This document shows, piece after piece, positions 17,286 through 26,934 of a DNA stretch of 64,000 nt (positions are counted from its first letter, which is position 1; each line of letters opens with the position of its first letter). The stretch comes from Flavobacterium chryseum. GTDB lineage: Bacteria; Bacteroidota; Bacteroidia; Flavobacteriales; Flavobacteriaceae. A program made the translations under genes and the position numbers. Location of the stretch: contig NZ_SNWW01000004.1 in assembly GCF_004362015.1 (NCBI RefSeq), positions 248,001-312,000 of the forward strand. The letters run 5' to 3'. Under the pieces are notes generated by a model, which did no database searches, was not told the origin of the DNA, and worked only from the letters and a program-made list of their open reading frames with translations.

Positions 17286-18533
17286 ATGAAGGATAATAAA
17301 ATACTTGTGTTAGGCATAGGTCAATCTAATTTTCTTAATCAACTATATGAAAATTTATCTATTGACAATCCTTCGTTATCTATTGATATTGATGGTTATG
17401 TTGATATTTCACAAGGAAAAAATTTATCTTCAAATTTTCAGTACGGTAATTATTTCGATTTTAAAAAAGTAAAAATCCATAAAATACTTTTATTGAAAAA
17501 AATGTTTCAATTACTTTTTTCGAACTTCTTCTGGAAAATAGTATTTTTCGAACTTTCACAAGGATTAACTATTAAGAAATTCTTTGATTTAATTAAGGAA
17601 TATACAAGAACAAAATATATCGTTGAAAATTATATTCAACCCAAAAATTATCAAATTTTTCATTTTCACTTTTGTACACCTGAAAACTTAAAGTATCTAT
17701 ACTTTTTATCAAAAAATTCAAAATCTATTTGCAGTTTTTGGGGATCTGATTTGTTAAGAGCAACAGGACCTTCCAATGTTTTTTATGTGCAGTTAGCGCT
17801 TGAAAAAGCTAGTATAGTTACAGTTCAAACTAGAGAATTAGCTGAAGTTTTATTTTGCAAATACGGCAGGAATTTAACTCAAAAGACGCAATACCTACCT
17901 TTTACCATCAGTACAAAAATTTATGAGTCAATAGATAAATATAAGTTGGATTTCAAAGTAATTGAAGATTTTAAAATAAAATATAAAATTCCTGTTGATA
18001 GAAAAGTTATTGTTATCTCTCACAATGCTTTTAAAGAAAATAATCATATTAAAGTTCTGGAAGAGTTAAATAAGATATCCAATTCAATAAAAAAAGAAAT
18101 TACGGTAGTTTTACCTTTAGCTTATGGAAGAGATGAAAAATATATAAACAAACTAAAAGCAATAAAAATTGAAAATATTGAAATTACTTTGATTTTAGAT
18201 TATTTTGATTCTAATGAAATAGCTCTTTTGAGATTAGCTACAGACATAATGATTCAAATGCCAATAAGTGATGCTTTAAGTGGGACTATGACAGAAGTTT
18301 TATATGCAGGAAATAAGGTCATTGCGGGAAGTTGGCTTCCTTATGGTCTTTTAAGACGAAAAGAGGTTATTTTTTCAGAGATTGATGATTTTTCAGATTT
18401 GGTACCTGCAATTGAAAAACTTTTAAAATCAACGGAAAATAATAATAATAGTGCCATTATTAAATCGATATTATTTCCAAACACTACAACTCCTCTTTGG
18501 AATAATCTATTTAAAAACTTATTAGATGAGTAA
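17286..18533 (+). CDS. GT4-like (GT-B) glycosyltransferase
   Basis: A 415-residue probable GT-B glycosyltransferase. Features are a nucleotide-fold start (KILVLGIGQSNFLNQLY), the segment FHFHFCTPENLKYLYFL, CSFWGSDLLR (seen in several GT4 enzymes of surface loci), and a late donor-site-like region LSGTMTEVLYAGNKVIAG. It lacks a strongly conserved EX7E block, so donor and acceptor are unknown. It starts two bases after wzt and its end overlaps the next transferase by eight bases. Confidence 0.72.
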   Translation: MKDNKILVLGIGQSNFLNQLYENLSIDNPSLSIDIDGYVDISQGKNLSSNFQYGNYFDFKKVKIHKILLLKKMFQLLFSNFFWKIVFFELSQGLTIKKFFDLIKEYTRTKYIVENYIQPKNYQIFHFHFCTPENLKYLYFLSKNSKSICSFWGSDLLRATGPSNVFYVQLALEKASIVTVQTRELAEVLFCKYGRNLTQKTQYLPFTISTKIYESIDKYKLDFKVIEDFKIKYKIPVDRKVIVISHNAFKENNHIKVLEELNKISNSIKKEITVVLPLAYGRDEKYINKLKAIKIENIEITLILDYFDSNEIALLRLATDIMIQMPISDALSGTMTEVLYAGNKVIAGSWLPYGLLRRKEVIFSEIDDFSDLVPAIEKLLKSTENNNNSAIIKSILFPNTTTPLWNNLFKNLLDE

Positions 18534-19488
18534 TCAACTAATATCAATAATTATCCCTACATACAATCGGGCAAATTTAATAAGAGAAACTCTTACTAGT
18601 GTTCTTGAACAAACCTATAAAAATTGGGAATGCATTATAATTGATGATGGTTCTACAGATGATACTGAAATAGTAATTAATGAATATGTAAAAAAAGATA
18701 ATCGCTTTAAATACTACCACAGGCCTAACGAAAAACAAAAAGGGGCAAATAGTTGTCGAAATTATGGATTTGAGTTAAGTAGAGGAGAATATATTAATTG
18801 GTTCGATGACGACGATATAATGTTAAATAATTTTCTTGAAGAAAAAATAAAACTGTTTACAAGTGAGATTGATTTAGTTATTTGTTCTGGAGTATATGTA
18901 GATGATAATTTAAACAAAATAAAAGTTATAGATCTTAAAAGTTATTCGTTTTTATTTAAAGACTATGTTCTATGGAAGTTACATATTATTACAAACTCTA
19001 TAATGTTTAGAAAGAGCTTTTTAAATGATAAAGAACTTTTTAGTCTAAAGATTTCGAGAGGACAGGAAACAGAACTTTTTTCGAGATTATTTTATAAATT
19101 ACCTGAAAAAAAATATTTGATTACAAATATTCCATTGTTTTTATATAGACAACATTTAGGTACTAAAACTTATCGGAATAATAGTTATGTAAAATCATAT
19201 AAAGAGTCTCAAGCTATAATTGCAATAGAAAATTTAAAAAAAAGTATTGAATTACATGATTCAGAGCTTATAAAAAGCTATTATTTTAATTTGGTAGATT
19301 TTTTTTACAGGAGCTTAGAACAGAAACATTTTGAAAATTGCAGGTTTATTGTTAAAAATTCAACTCCTCAACTCTTTTTAATAAATAAAAAGTTAGCTGT
19401 GAAGTTTTGGATAAGTTCATGTTTTTTTATTCTTGCAAAAAGAGGAAGTTATAAATTTGAAAAATATTTCAAAAATTTTTCTTTATAA
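18526..19488 (+). CDS. GT2 family glycosyltransferase (first of a tandem pair)
   Basis: A 320-residue GT-A enzyme. It shows the family-2 start ISIIIPTYNRANLIRETL, IIIDDGSTDDTE and the metal-binding acidic cluster in NWFDDDDIM. The first 110 residues are very like those of the next gene (shared KNW/TDWECII, RFKYxxRP, GxNSCRN, INWFDxDDI), so the two are probably duplicates that have diverged in the C-terminal half. The end abuts the next start (TAATG). Donor is unknown. Confidence 0.88.
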   Translation: MSNQLISIIIPTYNRANLIRETLTSVLEQTYKNWECIIIDDGSTDDTEIVINEYVKKDNRFKYYHRPNEKQKGANSCRNYGFELSRGEYINWFDDDDIMLNNFLEEKIKLFTSEIDLVICSGVYVDDNLNKIKVIDLKSYSFLFKDYVLWKLHIITNSIMFRKSFLNDKELFSLKISRGQETELFSRLFYKLPEKKYLITNIPLFLYRQHLGTKTYRNNSYVKSYKESQAIIAIENLKKSIELHDSELIKSYYFNLVDFFYRSLEQKHFENCRFIVKNSTPQLFLINKKLAVKFWISSCFFILAKRGSYKFEKYFKNFSL

Positions 19489-20429
19489 TGGATCCCTTAA
19501 TTTCAATCATCATCCCTACTTATAATCGAGCGCATCTAATTGATAAAACGCTTGACAGTATCATTGCACAGACATTTACAGATTGGGAGTGTATAATTGT
19601 TGATGATGGATCAATGGATAATACGGAGGAAGTAATAAATAAATATAGTAAAAGGGATTCGAGATTTAAATATTTCAAAAGACCTACGGATAGAATAAAA
19701 GGACCAAATTCTTGCCGAAATATTGGATTTGAAATGAGTAAAGGAACATGGATAAACTGGTTTGACAGCGATGACATTTATATTGAAACCGCCTTAGAGC
19801 GTTTTGTTAAAGTGATTCACCCTGATTTAGATGTTATAGTTGCCAAATTAGTTAAAATTGATTCCAATACTAATGAAGTGCTTGGCTATAATAGAATTTT
19901 TACGCAAAACCTTATACAGGATTATTATACAGGATTAGTAAGTTTTTATGTTTCAGGGCCTTTATGGAATAAGCTTTTTTTGAATAATCAAAAAGAATTA
20001 TTTGATGAAAAAATTAGATTTTTAGATGATTGGGATTTTAATTTAAGAATGCTATATCAGAAACCTAAAATGAAATTCATTGACGAAATTTTGATTAACT
20101 ATATTATAAACACTAATTCACTTTCAAATCAAATTTATAAACTCGATGTACTTGAAATCAACTCAGAAATTTATGCTAGAGAAAAGCAATTGAAAATTGT
20201 TAGAGGAAATAAGTTAGTTGATATTTCAATCTGTACTAAATTTACCAGAGATAGATATAAAACTGTTCTTAGAGACTGTCTTATTAATGATAGTAAAAAA
20301 GGAAGAATCCTAATGTATAAAATGATAGTAAAAAATATTGAACTGCGAGATTTTAAATCTCTTTTTAAGGGTATAATAGGTTATTTTTCTTTTATAATAT
20401 TTGGCAAAGGATACGCCTTTTTTAAATAA
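19488..20429 (+). CDS. GT2 family glycosyltransferase (second of a tandem pair)
   Basis: A 313-residue GT2 enzyme: LISIIIPTYNRAHLIDKTL, IIVDDGSMDNTEE, then the acidic cluster NWFDSDDIY. It is paralogous to the preceding gene over the catalytic domain, with the middle acidic residue of the DDDD cluster replaced by serine, and carries FLDDWDFNLRML as a probable acceptor/catalytic-base region. It uses the previous gene's stop for its start. The sugar added is unknown. Confidence 0.88.
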   Translation: MDPLISIIIPTYNRAHLIDKTLDSIIAQTFTDWECIIVDDGSMDNTEEVINKYSKRDSRFKYFKRPTDRIKGPNSCRNIGFEMSKGTWINWFDSDDIYIETALERFVKVIHPDLDVIVAKLVKIDSNTNEVLGYNRIFTQNLIQDYYTGLVSFYVSGPLWNKLFLNNQKELFDEKIRFLDDWDFNLRMLYQKPKMKFIDEILINYIINTNSLSNQIYKLDVLEINSEIYAREKQLKIVRGNKLVDISICTKFTRDRYKTVLRDCLINDSKKGRILMYKMIVKNIELRDFKSLFKGIIGYFSFIIFGKGYAFFK

Positions 20430-20442
20430 TTAGTTCTCATAT

Positions 20443-21219
20443 ATGCAAAAAATATCTAAGATTATACATTATTGTTGGTTTGGTGATAATGAGTATTCTA
20501 ATATTCAAAGCATTTGCTTTGAATCATGGAAAAAACACCTGCCTGATTATGAGTTTATACTTTGGAATGAAAAGAATTCTGATATGAATCATCCATTTGT
20601 AAAATTTGCTTACGAGAAAAAGAAATTTGCCTTTGTAGCCGATTATGTGAGACTCAAAGCAGTTTATGATTACGGAGGAATTTACTTGGATACAGATATG
20701 TTTTTAATGAAAAATTTTGATGCATTACTAGATGATGTTTTTTTTATTGGAGCTCAGGATAATGAATTAGTAAGTGCAGGAATTTTTGGAGGCATTAAAA
20801 AAAGTGAGTATATAAAAATATGTTTAAAGTATTATGAAGATGAAAGTCCGATGGATTGGCAACTGAGACTTGCAATTCCAAGAATCCTAACAAGAGGTTT
20901 TGAGACTTTTACTGAAACGGTTAAGACAGATTTTAGCAAGATCGTAAGGGCTAAAGAATTAGTAGTTTATCCTCCTGAATATTTTTATCCTTTGGCTTTT
21001 GATATCAACAAACCTTTTCAAAAAGATTTTGAAAAGTTCGCAACTAAAGAAACAATTGCAATTCATCTTTGGGAAGGTTCTTGGATAGAATATGATGTTT
21101 TTCAATTAATACGCAGAAGGAATTATTTAGAAGCAATTAAAAAGCTTGATTTTAAAAATTTCAATATTAAGATTTTGAAAAAATGTATAACTGCTTTAGC
21201 TCAATCAATTAAAAATTAA
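20443..21219 (+). CDS. GT32-type glycosyltransferase (capsular polysaccharide synthesis)
   Basis: A 258-residue enzyme of the Och1/DXD-containing GT32 group. It starts with KIIHYCWFGDNE, has PDYEFILWNE, and the catalytic region FVADYVRLKAVYDYGGIYLD followed by TDM provides the DxD metal site. IHLWEGSW near the C-terminus is also typical. Such enzymes add hexoses or HexNAc in capsule and O-antigen loci. The gene is linked to its neighbours by short spacing (13 bases upstream) and a TAATG overlap downstream. Confidence 0.86.
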   Translation: MQKISKIIHYCWFGDNEYSNIQSICFESWKKHLPDYEFILWNEKNSDMNHPFVKFAYEKKKFAFVADYVRLKAVYDYGGIYLDTDMFLMKNFDALLDDVFFIGAQDNELVSAGIFGGIKKSEYIKICLKYYEDESPMDWQLRLAIPRILTRGFETFTETVKTDFSKIVRAKELVVYPPEYFYPLAFDINKPFQKDFEKFATKETIAIHLWEGSWIEYDVFQLIRRRNYLEAIKKLDFKNFNIKILKKCITALAQSIKN

Positions 21220-22010
21220 TGATTTCTATAGTAATAAGAAACAAAAATGAAGCAAAAGCCTTAGAATCTGTTTTAAGTATTCTGCATAAGGTTTATTTTG
21301 AAGATATTGATGAAATTATTGTGGTAGATAATAATTCTACAGATCAAAGTGTTGAAATTGCTAAAAAGTTTAATTGTAAAATCGTACCTATTGAAAAGTT
21401 TACTTACGGTAAAGCAATTAATTTAGGGATTGAAAGTGCCAAAAATGATTTAGTATTACTTTTAAGTTCTCATGCCGTTCCAGTTGGAGAATCATTTTTT
21501 AAAAATTCAAAAAAAATGTTTATTTCAAATCCTTCATTGGCGGCACTTCGATATATCAATTCATATTCAAATTACACAAGGGCTTTCGAAAATAACTTCG
21601 AAATAAAAGATGGTTTAAACTATGGTTTGATGGCTGCGTGCGCAATGATCAATAAAAAAGTATGGGAGAAATATAAATTTAATCAAATACTTATAGCGAG
21701 TGAGGATAAAGAATGGTCAGATCGTGTCATCAAAAGTGGTCTTAAAATAATGGACTTTAATGAAACCTTTTTTTATTTTATTAAAAGAGATGAAAAAGGC
21801 TCGTTAACTCGTTGGAAAATTGAAACTATTGCTCATTATCAATTGCATGGATTAAAATATAGTTCGCTTATAAAAATTATATTTTCATTTTTTTATAAAA
21901 TAGGTTTTCAATTACCAAAAGAGTATTTCAAGCGATTAATTTATGAAATACGTTTATTTACTACAAAAATCACATTACGAAAAAAAATCAATTCTAAATG
22001 GCAACAATAG
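21219..22010 (+). CDS. GT2 family glycosyltransferase
   Basis: A 263-residue GT-A enzyme beginning with SIVIRNKNEAKALESVL. It has the nucleotide-binding VVDNNSTDQSVEIA segment and a short acceptor part with ASEDKEWSDRV, where the acidic pair may act as the catalytic base. It is shorter than a typical GT2 and has a basic C-terminal tail that could associate with the membrane. It overlaps the next gene by 13 bases. Confidence 0.83.
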   Translation: MISIVIRNKNEAKALESVLSILHKVYFEDIDEIIVVDNNSTDQSVEIAKKFNCKIVPIEKFTYGKAINLGIESAKNDLVLLLSSHAVPVGESFFKNSKKMFISNPSLAALRYINSYSNYTRAFENNFEIKDGLNYGLMAACAMINKKVWEKYKFNQILIASEDKEWSDRVIKSGLKIMDFNETFFYFIKRDEKGSLTRWKIETIAHYQLHGLKYSSLIKIIFSFFYKIGFQLPKEYFKRLIYEIRLFTTKITLRKKINSKWQQ

Positions 22011-23071
22011 TCCTGACCAATCGTAATCGTGATTTACAAACGGTAAAAAACTGTCTTGATTCACTAGAAAATCAGTCCAATGATAATTTTGAATTGTTTT
22101 TTGTGGATTATGGATCAAATAATGATTATGTAGTTCATTTAGAACAATTGCTATTAAAGTATCCAAAAATCAATTATATAAATTGCCCGGTTTCCGGACA
22201 ATTATGGAATAAATGCAGAGCCATTAATATTGTTTTGCAGCAATGCAAAACGCCTTATTTTTTTGTTGGAGATATAGACATGCTTTTTCATTCTGATTTC
22301 ATCAGCAAATTGCATGAACTTAAAAACGAAAATAAAGTAACATATTTTCAAGTTGGTTTTTTAAGTGAAAAAGAAACGTTGCTCCAGAAAGATTTTGATC
22401 ATGCAGCGGTTAGCTTTACTTCAAAAAAAGAAGCTACCGGAATGACATTATATCCTACTCATTTATTGAAGGAAATTAACGGCTATAATGAGTTTTATCA
22501 TGGCTGGGGAGCCGAAGATACAGATGTGCATATTCGATTGCATAATCTGGGAATTGAGATTGAATTTTATGAAAAAGAAATTCTTTTAAAACATCAATGG
22601 CATCCCAAAACGTATCGAACAAATTTAAGCACAGATCCTTATCATTTTAAATTAGAAAGAATAAATCATTCCTATATTCAGATTGCCCAAATAAGCAAGC
22701 AAATAAAAGCAAACCTAAATAATGAATGGGGAGTTTTAGCTGACAAAAAAAAGTATTCTAAATTAGAAAGCAAACCGGATCTTGAGATTGAGATTGAACC
22801 GGAAATTTCAAAAATAAATGCATTATTAGCACAATGGAACAATTTTGAAAACAAAGTAATTTCTATAACTGTCAAAGATGCATTTGATATCAAAAAGAGA
22901 AAACAACTTATCAAAAAAGCTTTAGGAAAAAAACACCTGAAATTTGTATCAATGAAAAATGTAAATGATCTTATTTTGGAAGAAATCGTGAAGCATTACA
23001 AAAATTTGCCATACCAATATTCATTCGATCAAAATCAAAACTTAATTCATCTTAAAATTTATTTTCAATAA
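21998..23071 (+). CDS. GT2-like glycosyltransferase with galactosyltransferase-type C-terminal region
   Basis: A 357-residue protein with a GT-A fold start (ATIVLTNRNRDLQTVKNCLDSL), the DxD in VGDIDMLFH, and the segment HGWGAEDTDVHIRLHNLG, characteristic of Glyco_transf_7C enzymes such as chondroitin- and galactosyltransferases. Residues from about 250 to 357 form an extra charged segment (EIEIEPEISK, followed by a lysine-rich stretch) that I do not recognise. Start and end both overlap neighbours (13 bases upstream, TAATG downstream). Confidence 0.82.
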   Translation: MATIVLTNRNRDLQTVKNCLDSLENQSNDNFELFFVDYGSNNDYVVHLEQLLLKYPKINYINCPVSGQLWNKCRAINIVLQQCKTPYFFVGDIDMLFHSDFISKLHELKNENKVTYFQVGFLSEKETLLQKDFDHAAVSFTSKKEATGMTLYPTHLLKEINGYNEFYHGWGAEDTDVHIRLHNLGIEIEFYEKEILLKHQWHPKTYRTNLSTDPYHFKLERINHSYIQIAQISKQIKANLNNEWGVLADKKKYSKLESKPDLEIEIEPEISKINALLAQWNNFENKVISITVKDAFDIKKRKQLIKKALGKKHLKFVSMKNVNDLILEEIVKHYKNLPYQYSFDQNQNLIHLKIYFQ

Positions 23072-24204
23072 TGAAAATATTAATGGTTTCAATTCCGTCA
23101 CTCCATTTTTTTAGATGGACAAGCCAACTTGAGAATTCTGGCCACGAAGTATATTGGTTTGATATTACAGGAATGAATGAGAAATCACAAAGGTTAAATT
23201 GGGTATCTCAAAAAGTAGGATGGAAGTTAAAATGGAATTATCCGGGAAGATCATTTATTAAAAAAAGTTTGCCGAAAGTGTATCATTTTTTGCAGTCTTT
23301 TAATGAGCACAAAACAGCACTTGTTTTCGAGCAATATCTGAACGAAATTAAACCCGATGTTGTTCATAGTTTTGCTTTGTATTTGTCATGTACACCCATT
23401 ATTTCGGTCATGGAGAAACATTCAAATCAAAAATGGATCTATTCTTCATGGGGAAGTGATTTATTTTATTTTCAAAATGATCCAAAATATTTGAAAGATA
23501 TAAAGCGGGTTTTACCACGAATAGATTATTTGTTTACAGATTGTACAAGAGACTATGAAATTGCTAAAAAGCATGGGTTCTCAAAAGATTTTCTAGGTGT
23601 TTTTCCTGGTGGCGGAGGGTTCGATTTAGCAGAGATGCAAAAATATAAATTGCCTAAAAATGAAAGAAATATTATTTTAATTAAAGGTTTTCAAGGAAGA
23701 TCGGGCAGGGCTATTTCAGTTTTAAAGTCTATCGAGCTTCTAAAAAAAGAACTTTCTGATTATACAATTGTAGTTTTTGGAGCCGATAATGACACTTTAC
23801 AATACGTAAACAAATCACTTTTAAAAGCTTGGAGCAACTTTCAAATAATTGGAAAAATGACTCATCAGGAAGTTATTGAACTTATGGGGCAATCTGTTAT
23901 TTATATTGGTAATAGTAATTCAGACGGAATTCCGAATACATTATTAGAAGCTATTTGCATGGAAGTTTTTCCTATTCAGTCGAATCCGGGTGGCGCAACA
24001 GCCGAAATTATAAATCATGGTGTAAACGGAATGCTGATTGAAAATTGTGAAGATATTTTTGAAATTAAAAACACAATAAAATTAGGATTAGAAACTTTGG
24101 TTAAAAATACTGTGGATTATTCTAATTCAGAACTAATTAAAAGTCTTGACTTTTATCATATAAGAAAAACAATTATACATACATACAATAATCTTAATGA
24201 GTAA
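23071..24204 (+). CDS. GT4 family glycosyltransferase
   Basis: A 377-residue GT-B enzyme. Visible features are MKILMVSIPSLHFFRW, IKPDVVHSFALYLS, YSSWGSDLFYF (the SWGSDL element also seen in the 17,286 gene product), GVFPGGGGFDL, and the donor-site segment SNSDGIPNTLLEAICMEVFP, which includes the GT4 glutamate. It is the last gene before a 342-bp gap and so probably closes this run of transferases. Confidence 0.87.
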   Translation: MKILMVSIPSLHFFRWTSQLENSGHEVYWFDITGMNEKSQRLNWVSQKVGWKLKWNYPGRSFIKKSLPKVYHFLQSFNEHKTALVFEQYLNEIKPDVVHSFALYLSCTPIISVMEKHSNQKWIYSSWGSDLFYFQNDPKYLKDIKRVLPRIDYLFTDCTRDYEIAKKHGFSKDFLGVFPGGGGFDLAEMQKYKLPKNERNIILIKGFQGRSGRAISVLKSIELLKKELSDYTIVVFGADNDTLQYVNKSLLKAWSNFQIIGKMTHQEVIELMGQSVIYIGNSNSDGIPNTLLEAICMEVFPIQSNPGGATAEIINHGVNGMLIENCEDIFEIKNTIKLGLETLVKNTVDYSNSELIKSLDFYHIRKTIIHTYNNLNE

Positions 24205-24546
24205 AATACAGTTAGCCTCATCTTTTAAATAGAACCAATTTGAAAATTTCGATGAGGGCGATTTAGGATATTTAAATCTAAATAATATATAATTGTAAAG
24301 AATGTAAAAGATGCAAATGTCATTATTTCTCAAAATTTTAAATTTTTGCGTAAACATTTTGGATAACTTTTTTTGGAAAAAAGTTTTTGATATGAACAGT
24401 TGAGCCTAGATTTTATAACCATTTTATATCAAGTAAAAAAAGTATCTGTTAAGTTTGACAAAATTCCGTTTCATGAATATTTACACCAAATATATCTTTG
24501 TAACCAATATTTCTATTTACAGAAAAAAATCATTAAATTTTAAATT
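24205..24546. other. 342-bp AT-rich gap before the broken acyltransferase gene
   Basis: I see no credible coding frame on either strand and no strong hairpin terminator. The only recognisable element is the TATCTTTG box at 24,493. The length stands out because genes on both sides are otherwise nearly contiguous, so this may mark a junction between two ancestral cassettes. Confidence 0.5.
24493..24500 (+). promoter_or_regulatory. -7 box TATCTTTG
   Basis: Exact TAnnTTTG match, 47 bases before the TTG start of the frameshifted acyltransferase. No TTG element occurs at 17-23 bases upstream; the nearest TTTG (24,454) is too far. Confidence 0.45.
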
Positions 24547-25588
24547 TTGGATATAAAAGAAAATTTTTTATGGATATCAAATTTGCGTGTCATTGCAGTT
24601 TTTGCAGTTGTTTTTGTACACACAGCTTCGCCATTAGTTACTAAATTTAGCGAATTACCAAGCGAGTCATGGCATGTGGCTAATTTTTACGACTCAATAG
24701 CCCGATTTTGTGTTCCTATATTTGTAATGATTTCAGGCGCTTTATTGCTCAATAAGGATTATGAAATTGGGACTTTTTTCAAAAAGCGCTTTCTTAGAAT
24801 TGGTTTTCCATTTTTATTCTGGAGTATTTGTTATGTTTTGTATTCCATATTTATAAAGCCTAACAATTATCAAAAAACACATTTTTTTGAGATACTTAAA
24901 AAACTAATTCGATCACTATATTTTGGAAGTGCCTATCATTTATGGTATGTCTATATGCTTTTTGGATTAATATTAATTATTCCAATCCTAAATGCCTGGA
25001 TTGTTAGGGCAAAGAAAAATGAAATTCCTTATTTTTTATTGTTATGGTTTCTAACACTTTTGTTTAAAAAATCTACATTTCGAAAATTATAAAATTAGCA
25101 TTGATTTATATTATTTTTCAGGGTATGCAGGTTATTTAATATTAGGATATTATTTATCTGTAATTGAAATTAAAAATATTGAAAAGTGGAAAATGATATC
25201 TGTATTATTTTTCATTTTAGGTTCGTTTATTACTTTTTTTGCTACCTATTGGCTTTCAGTTTCAAAAAACCAAATAGACATATCATTGTATGATTTTTTT
25301 AGTTTTAATATACTTTTTGCTTCAATTGGAATTTTTATGTTTTTTAGATTATCAAATTTTTTCAATCGAAAAACAAATGTTGTTTTCAATCAAATTAGCC
25401 AATTTAGTTATGGAATTTACTTAATACATGTCTTGGTTTTATGGCTATTAGATTATTTGAGTATAAAGGCAACATTTATTAATCCAATAATAGGAATTCC
25501 AATTACAGTTTTTTTATGTGTGGGAATTTCAACAATTATTGTCAAAATTATTAATAAAAACAGAGTTGGATCTTATATTTCAGGATGA
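24547..25588 (+). pseudogene. Acyltransferase 3 family membrane protein, interrupted by a +1 frameshift
   Basis: The first part (24,547-25,092, 181 residues from a TTG start) has the family opening ISNLRVIAVFAVVFVHT, then CVPIFVMISGALLL, KKRFLRIGFPFLFW and HLWYVYMLFGLIL. It then runs into a stop. The +1 frame continues with the hallmark YYFSGYAGYLILGYYLS (from about 25,118) and remains open to 25,588, including SYGIYLIHVLVLWLL. The switch must lie between the stop at 25,052 of the second frame and 25,092, and the A6 run at 25,066-25,071 is the obvious slip site. Removing one A gives one protein of about 346 residues, the usual size. These enzymes acylate (often acetylate) surface sugars. It may be a real loss, a phase-variable gene, or a sequencing error. 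Confidence 0.85.
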
Positions 25589-25738
25589 TTTTATTTGATT
25601 TTCGGATTATAATACTGTCTGAAATAAAAGCAGTTTTAATCATTTGATAATAATTATTAAGTTTATTTTTCTCAATTATAAATATTTCAAAAAGCATAAA
25701 ATTTATTACTACATAGCACTTATTTTAACTTTAAAAGT

Positions 25739-25746
25739 TACTTTTG
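25739..25746 (+). promoter_or_regulatory. -7 box TACTTTTG upstream of the nonulosonate genes
   Basis: Exact TAnnTTTG match ending 21 bases before the ATG at 25,768, in the 179-bp gap that starts the nonulosonate module. No clear -33 TTG is seen. Confidence 0.5.
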
Positions 25747-25767
25747 AGTGCATTTTAAACATTACGT

Positions 25768-26934
25768 ATGAAAACAATAGCCATCATTCCGCTTCGTAAA
25801 AATTCGAAAGGAATTCCGGGAAAAAACAAGAAAAAAATGTTAGGACGTCCGCTATTTTCATGGGTTCTTACAGAAGCTATTTTTTCAAATTTAGATGAAG
25901 TTTATATTTTTACAGATGATCAGGAAATTATAGATTACTGTAATAAAGAATATCATTGGTCGCCAAAAGTAAAGGCACTTTTGCGTAATGATGAAAATGC
26001 TTCTGATACCGCATCAACAGAAAGTGTTATGTTAGAATTTGCCAATATTACCAATTATGATTTCGATATAATGTGTCTCTTGCAGGCAACTTCGCCAATG
26101 ACAAATGCAGAAGATATTAATAGAACATTAAACGAAATAATAGAAAATAAAAAAGATTCAGCCTTAACAGTTGTAAATACACATCGTTTTATTTGGAATT
26201 CTGATGGAACGCCTCAAAACTACGATGTTTTTAAAAGACCAAGACGTCAGGATTTTGATGGATTGTTGATAGAAAATGGTGCTGTATATACTACGACAAA
26301 AGAAGCTTTTCAAAACTCAAAAAATAGAGTTAGCGGTTCGATTGGTTTGGTAAAAATGCCTGAAGAATCTCTTGTTGAAATTGATAGTGCATCAGATTGG
26401 CAGATTGTTGAAAATTTATTGGCCGAACGTCAGAAAAAAAACAAAATTCACCAAAAAATTGAATATTTAATATTAGATGTCGATGGTGTTTTTACAGATG
26501 GTAGCGTTTATTATAATGCAGATGGTGAAATGGCTAAAAGATTTGATATGCGTGATGGCATGGGATTAGAAATTATAAGGCAAAATAACATTCAGGTAAT
26601 TGCTTTAACTTCAGAAAATTCTGACTTAGTTGCTCAAAGGATGAAGAAATTGCAGATAAAAGACACTTTTTTAGGGGTAAAAGACAAATTTTCCTTTTTA
26701 ACGCATTTTCTTTTAGATAGAAATAGTAGTTTTGGCGCGGTTGCGTACGTAGGAGATGATGTAAATGATTTGGCTAATATTTGCAGCGTAGGATGGTCTT
26801 TTGCGCCGTCAAATGCAACAAATACAGTTAAAGAAAATGTAGATTATATTCTTACTCATGCATCTGCATCAGGAGCAATAAGAGAAACTTGTGAAATTTT
26901 AATAAAGTATAATAAACGTTATGAAGGAATATAA
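25768..26934 (+). CDS. neuA: CMP-nonulosonate synthetase fused to a KdsC-type HAD phosphatase
   Basis: A 388-residue two-domain protein. Residues 1-225 are a CMP-sialic-acid-synthetase-like cytidylyltransferase: AIIPLRKNSKGIPGKNKK, TDDQEIIDYC, SDTASTES, CLLQATSPMTNAEDI. Residues about 230-388 are a C0-type HAD phosphatase of the KdsC family: DVDGVFTDG at 237-245 (nucleophile Asp), LTSENS (motif 2) and YVGDDVNDL (motif 4). One polypeptide can therefore dephosphorylate a nonulosonate 9-phosphate and activate the free acid with CTP. Its stop overlaps the synthase gene by 14 bases. This matches the enzyme steps known for Kdn in Bacteroides; the exact nonulosonic acid is inferred. Confidence 0.9.
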   Translation: MKTIAIIPLRKNSKGIPGKNKKKMLGRPLFSWVLTEAIFSNLDEVYIFTDDQEIIDYCNKEYHWSPKVKALLRNDENASDTASTESVMLEFANITNYDFDIMCLLQATSPMTNAEDINRTLNEIIENKKDSALTVVNTHRFIWNSDGTPQNYDVFKRPRRQDFDGLLIENGAVYTTTKEAFQNSKNRVSGSIGLVKMPEESLVEIDSASDWQIVENLLAERQKKNKIHQKIEYLILDVDGVFTDGSVYYNADGEMAKRFDMRDGMGLEIIRQNNIQVIALTSENSDLVAQRMKKLQIKDTFLGVKDKFSFLTHFLLDRNSSFGAVAYVGDDVNDLANICSVGWSFAPSNATNTVKENVDYILTHASASGAIRETCEILIKYNKRYEGI

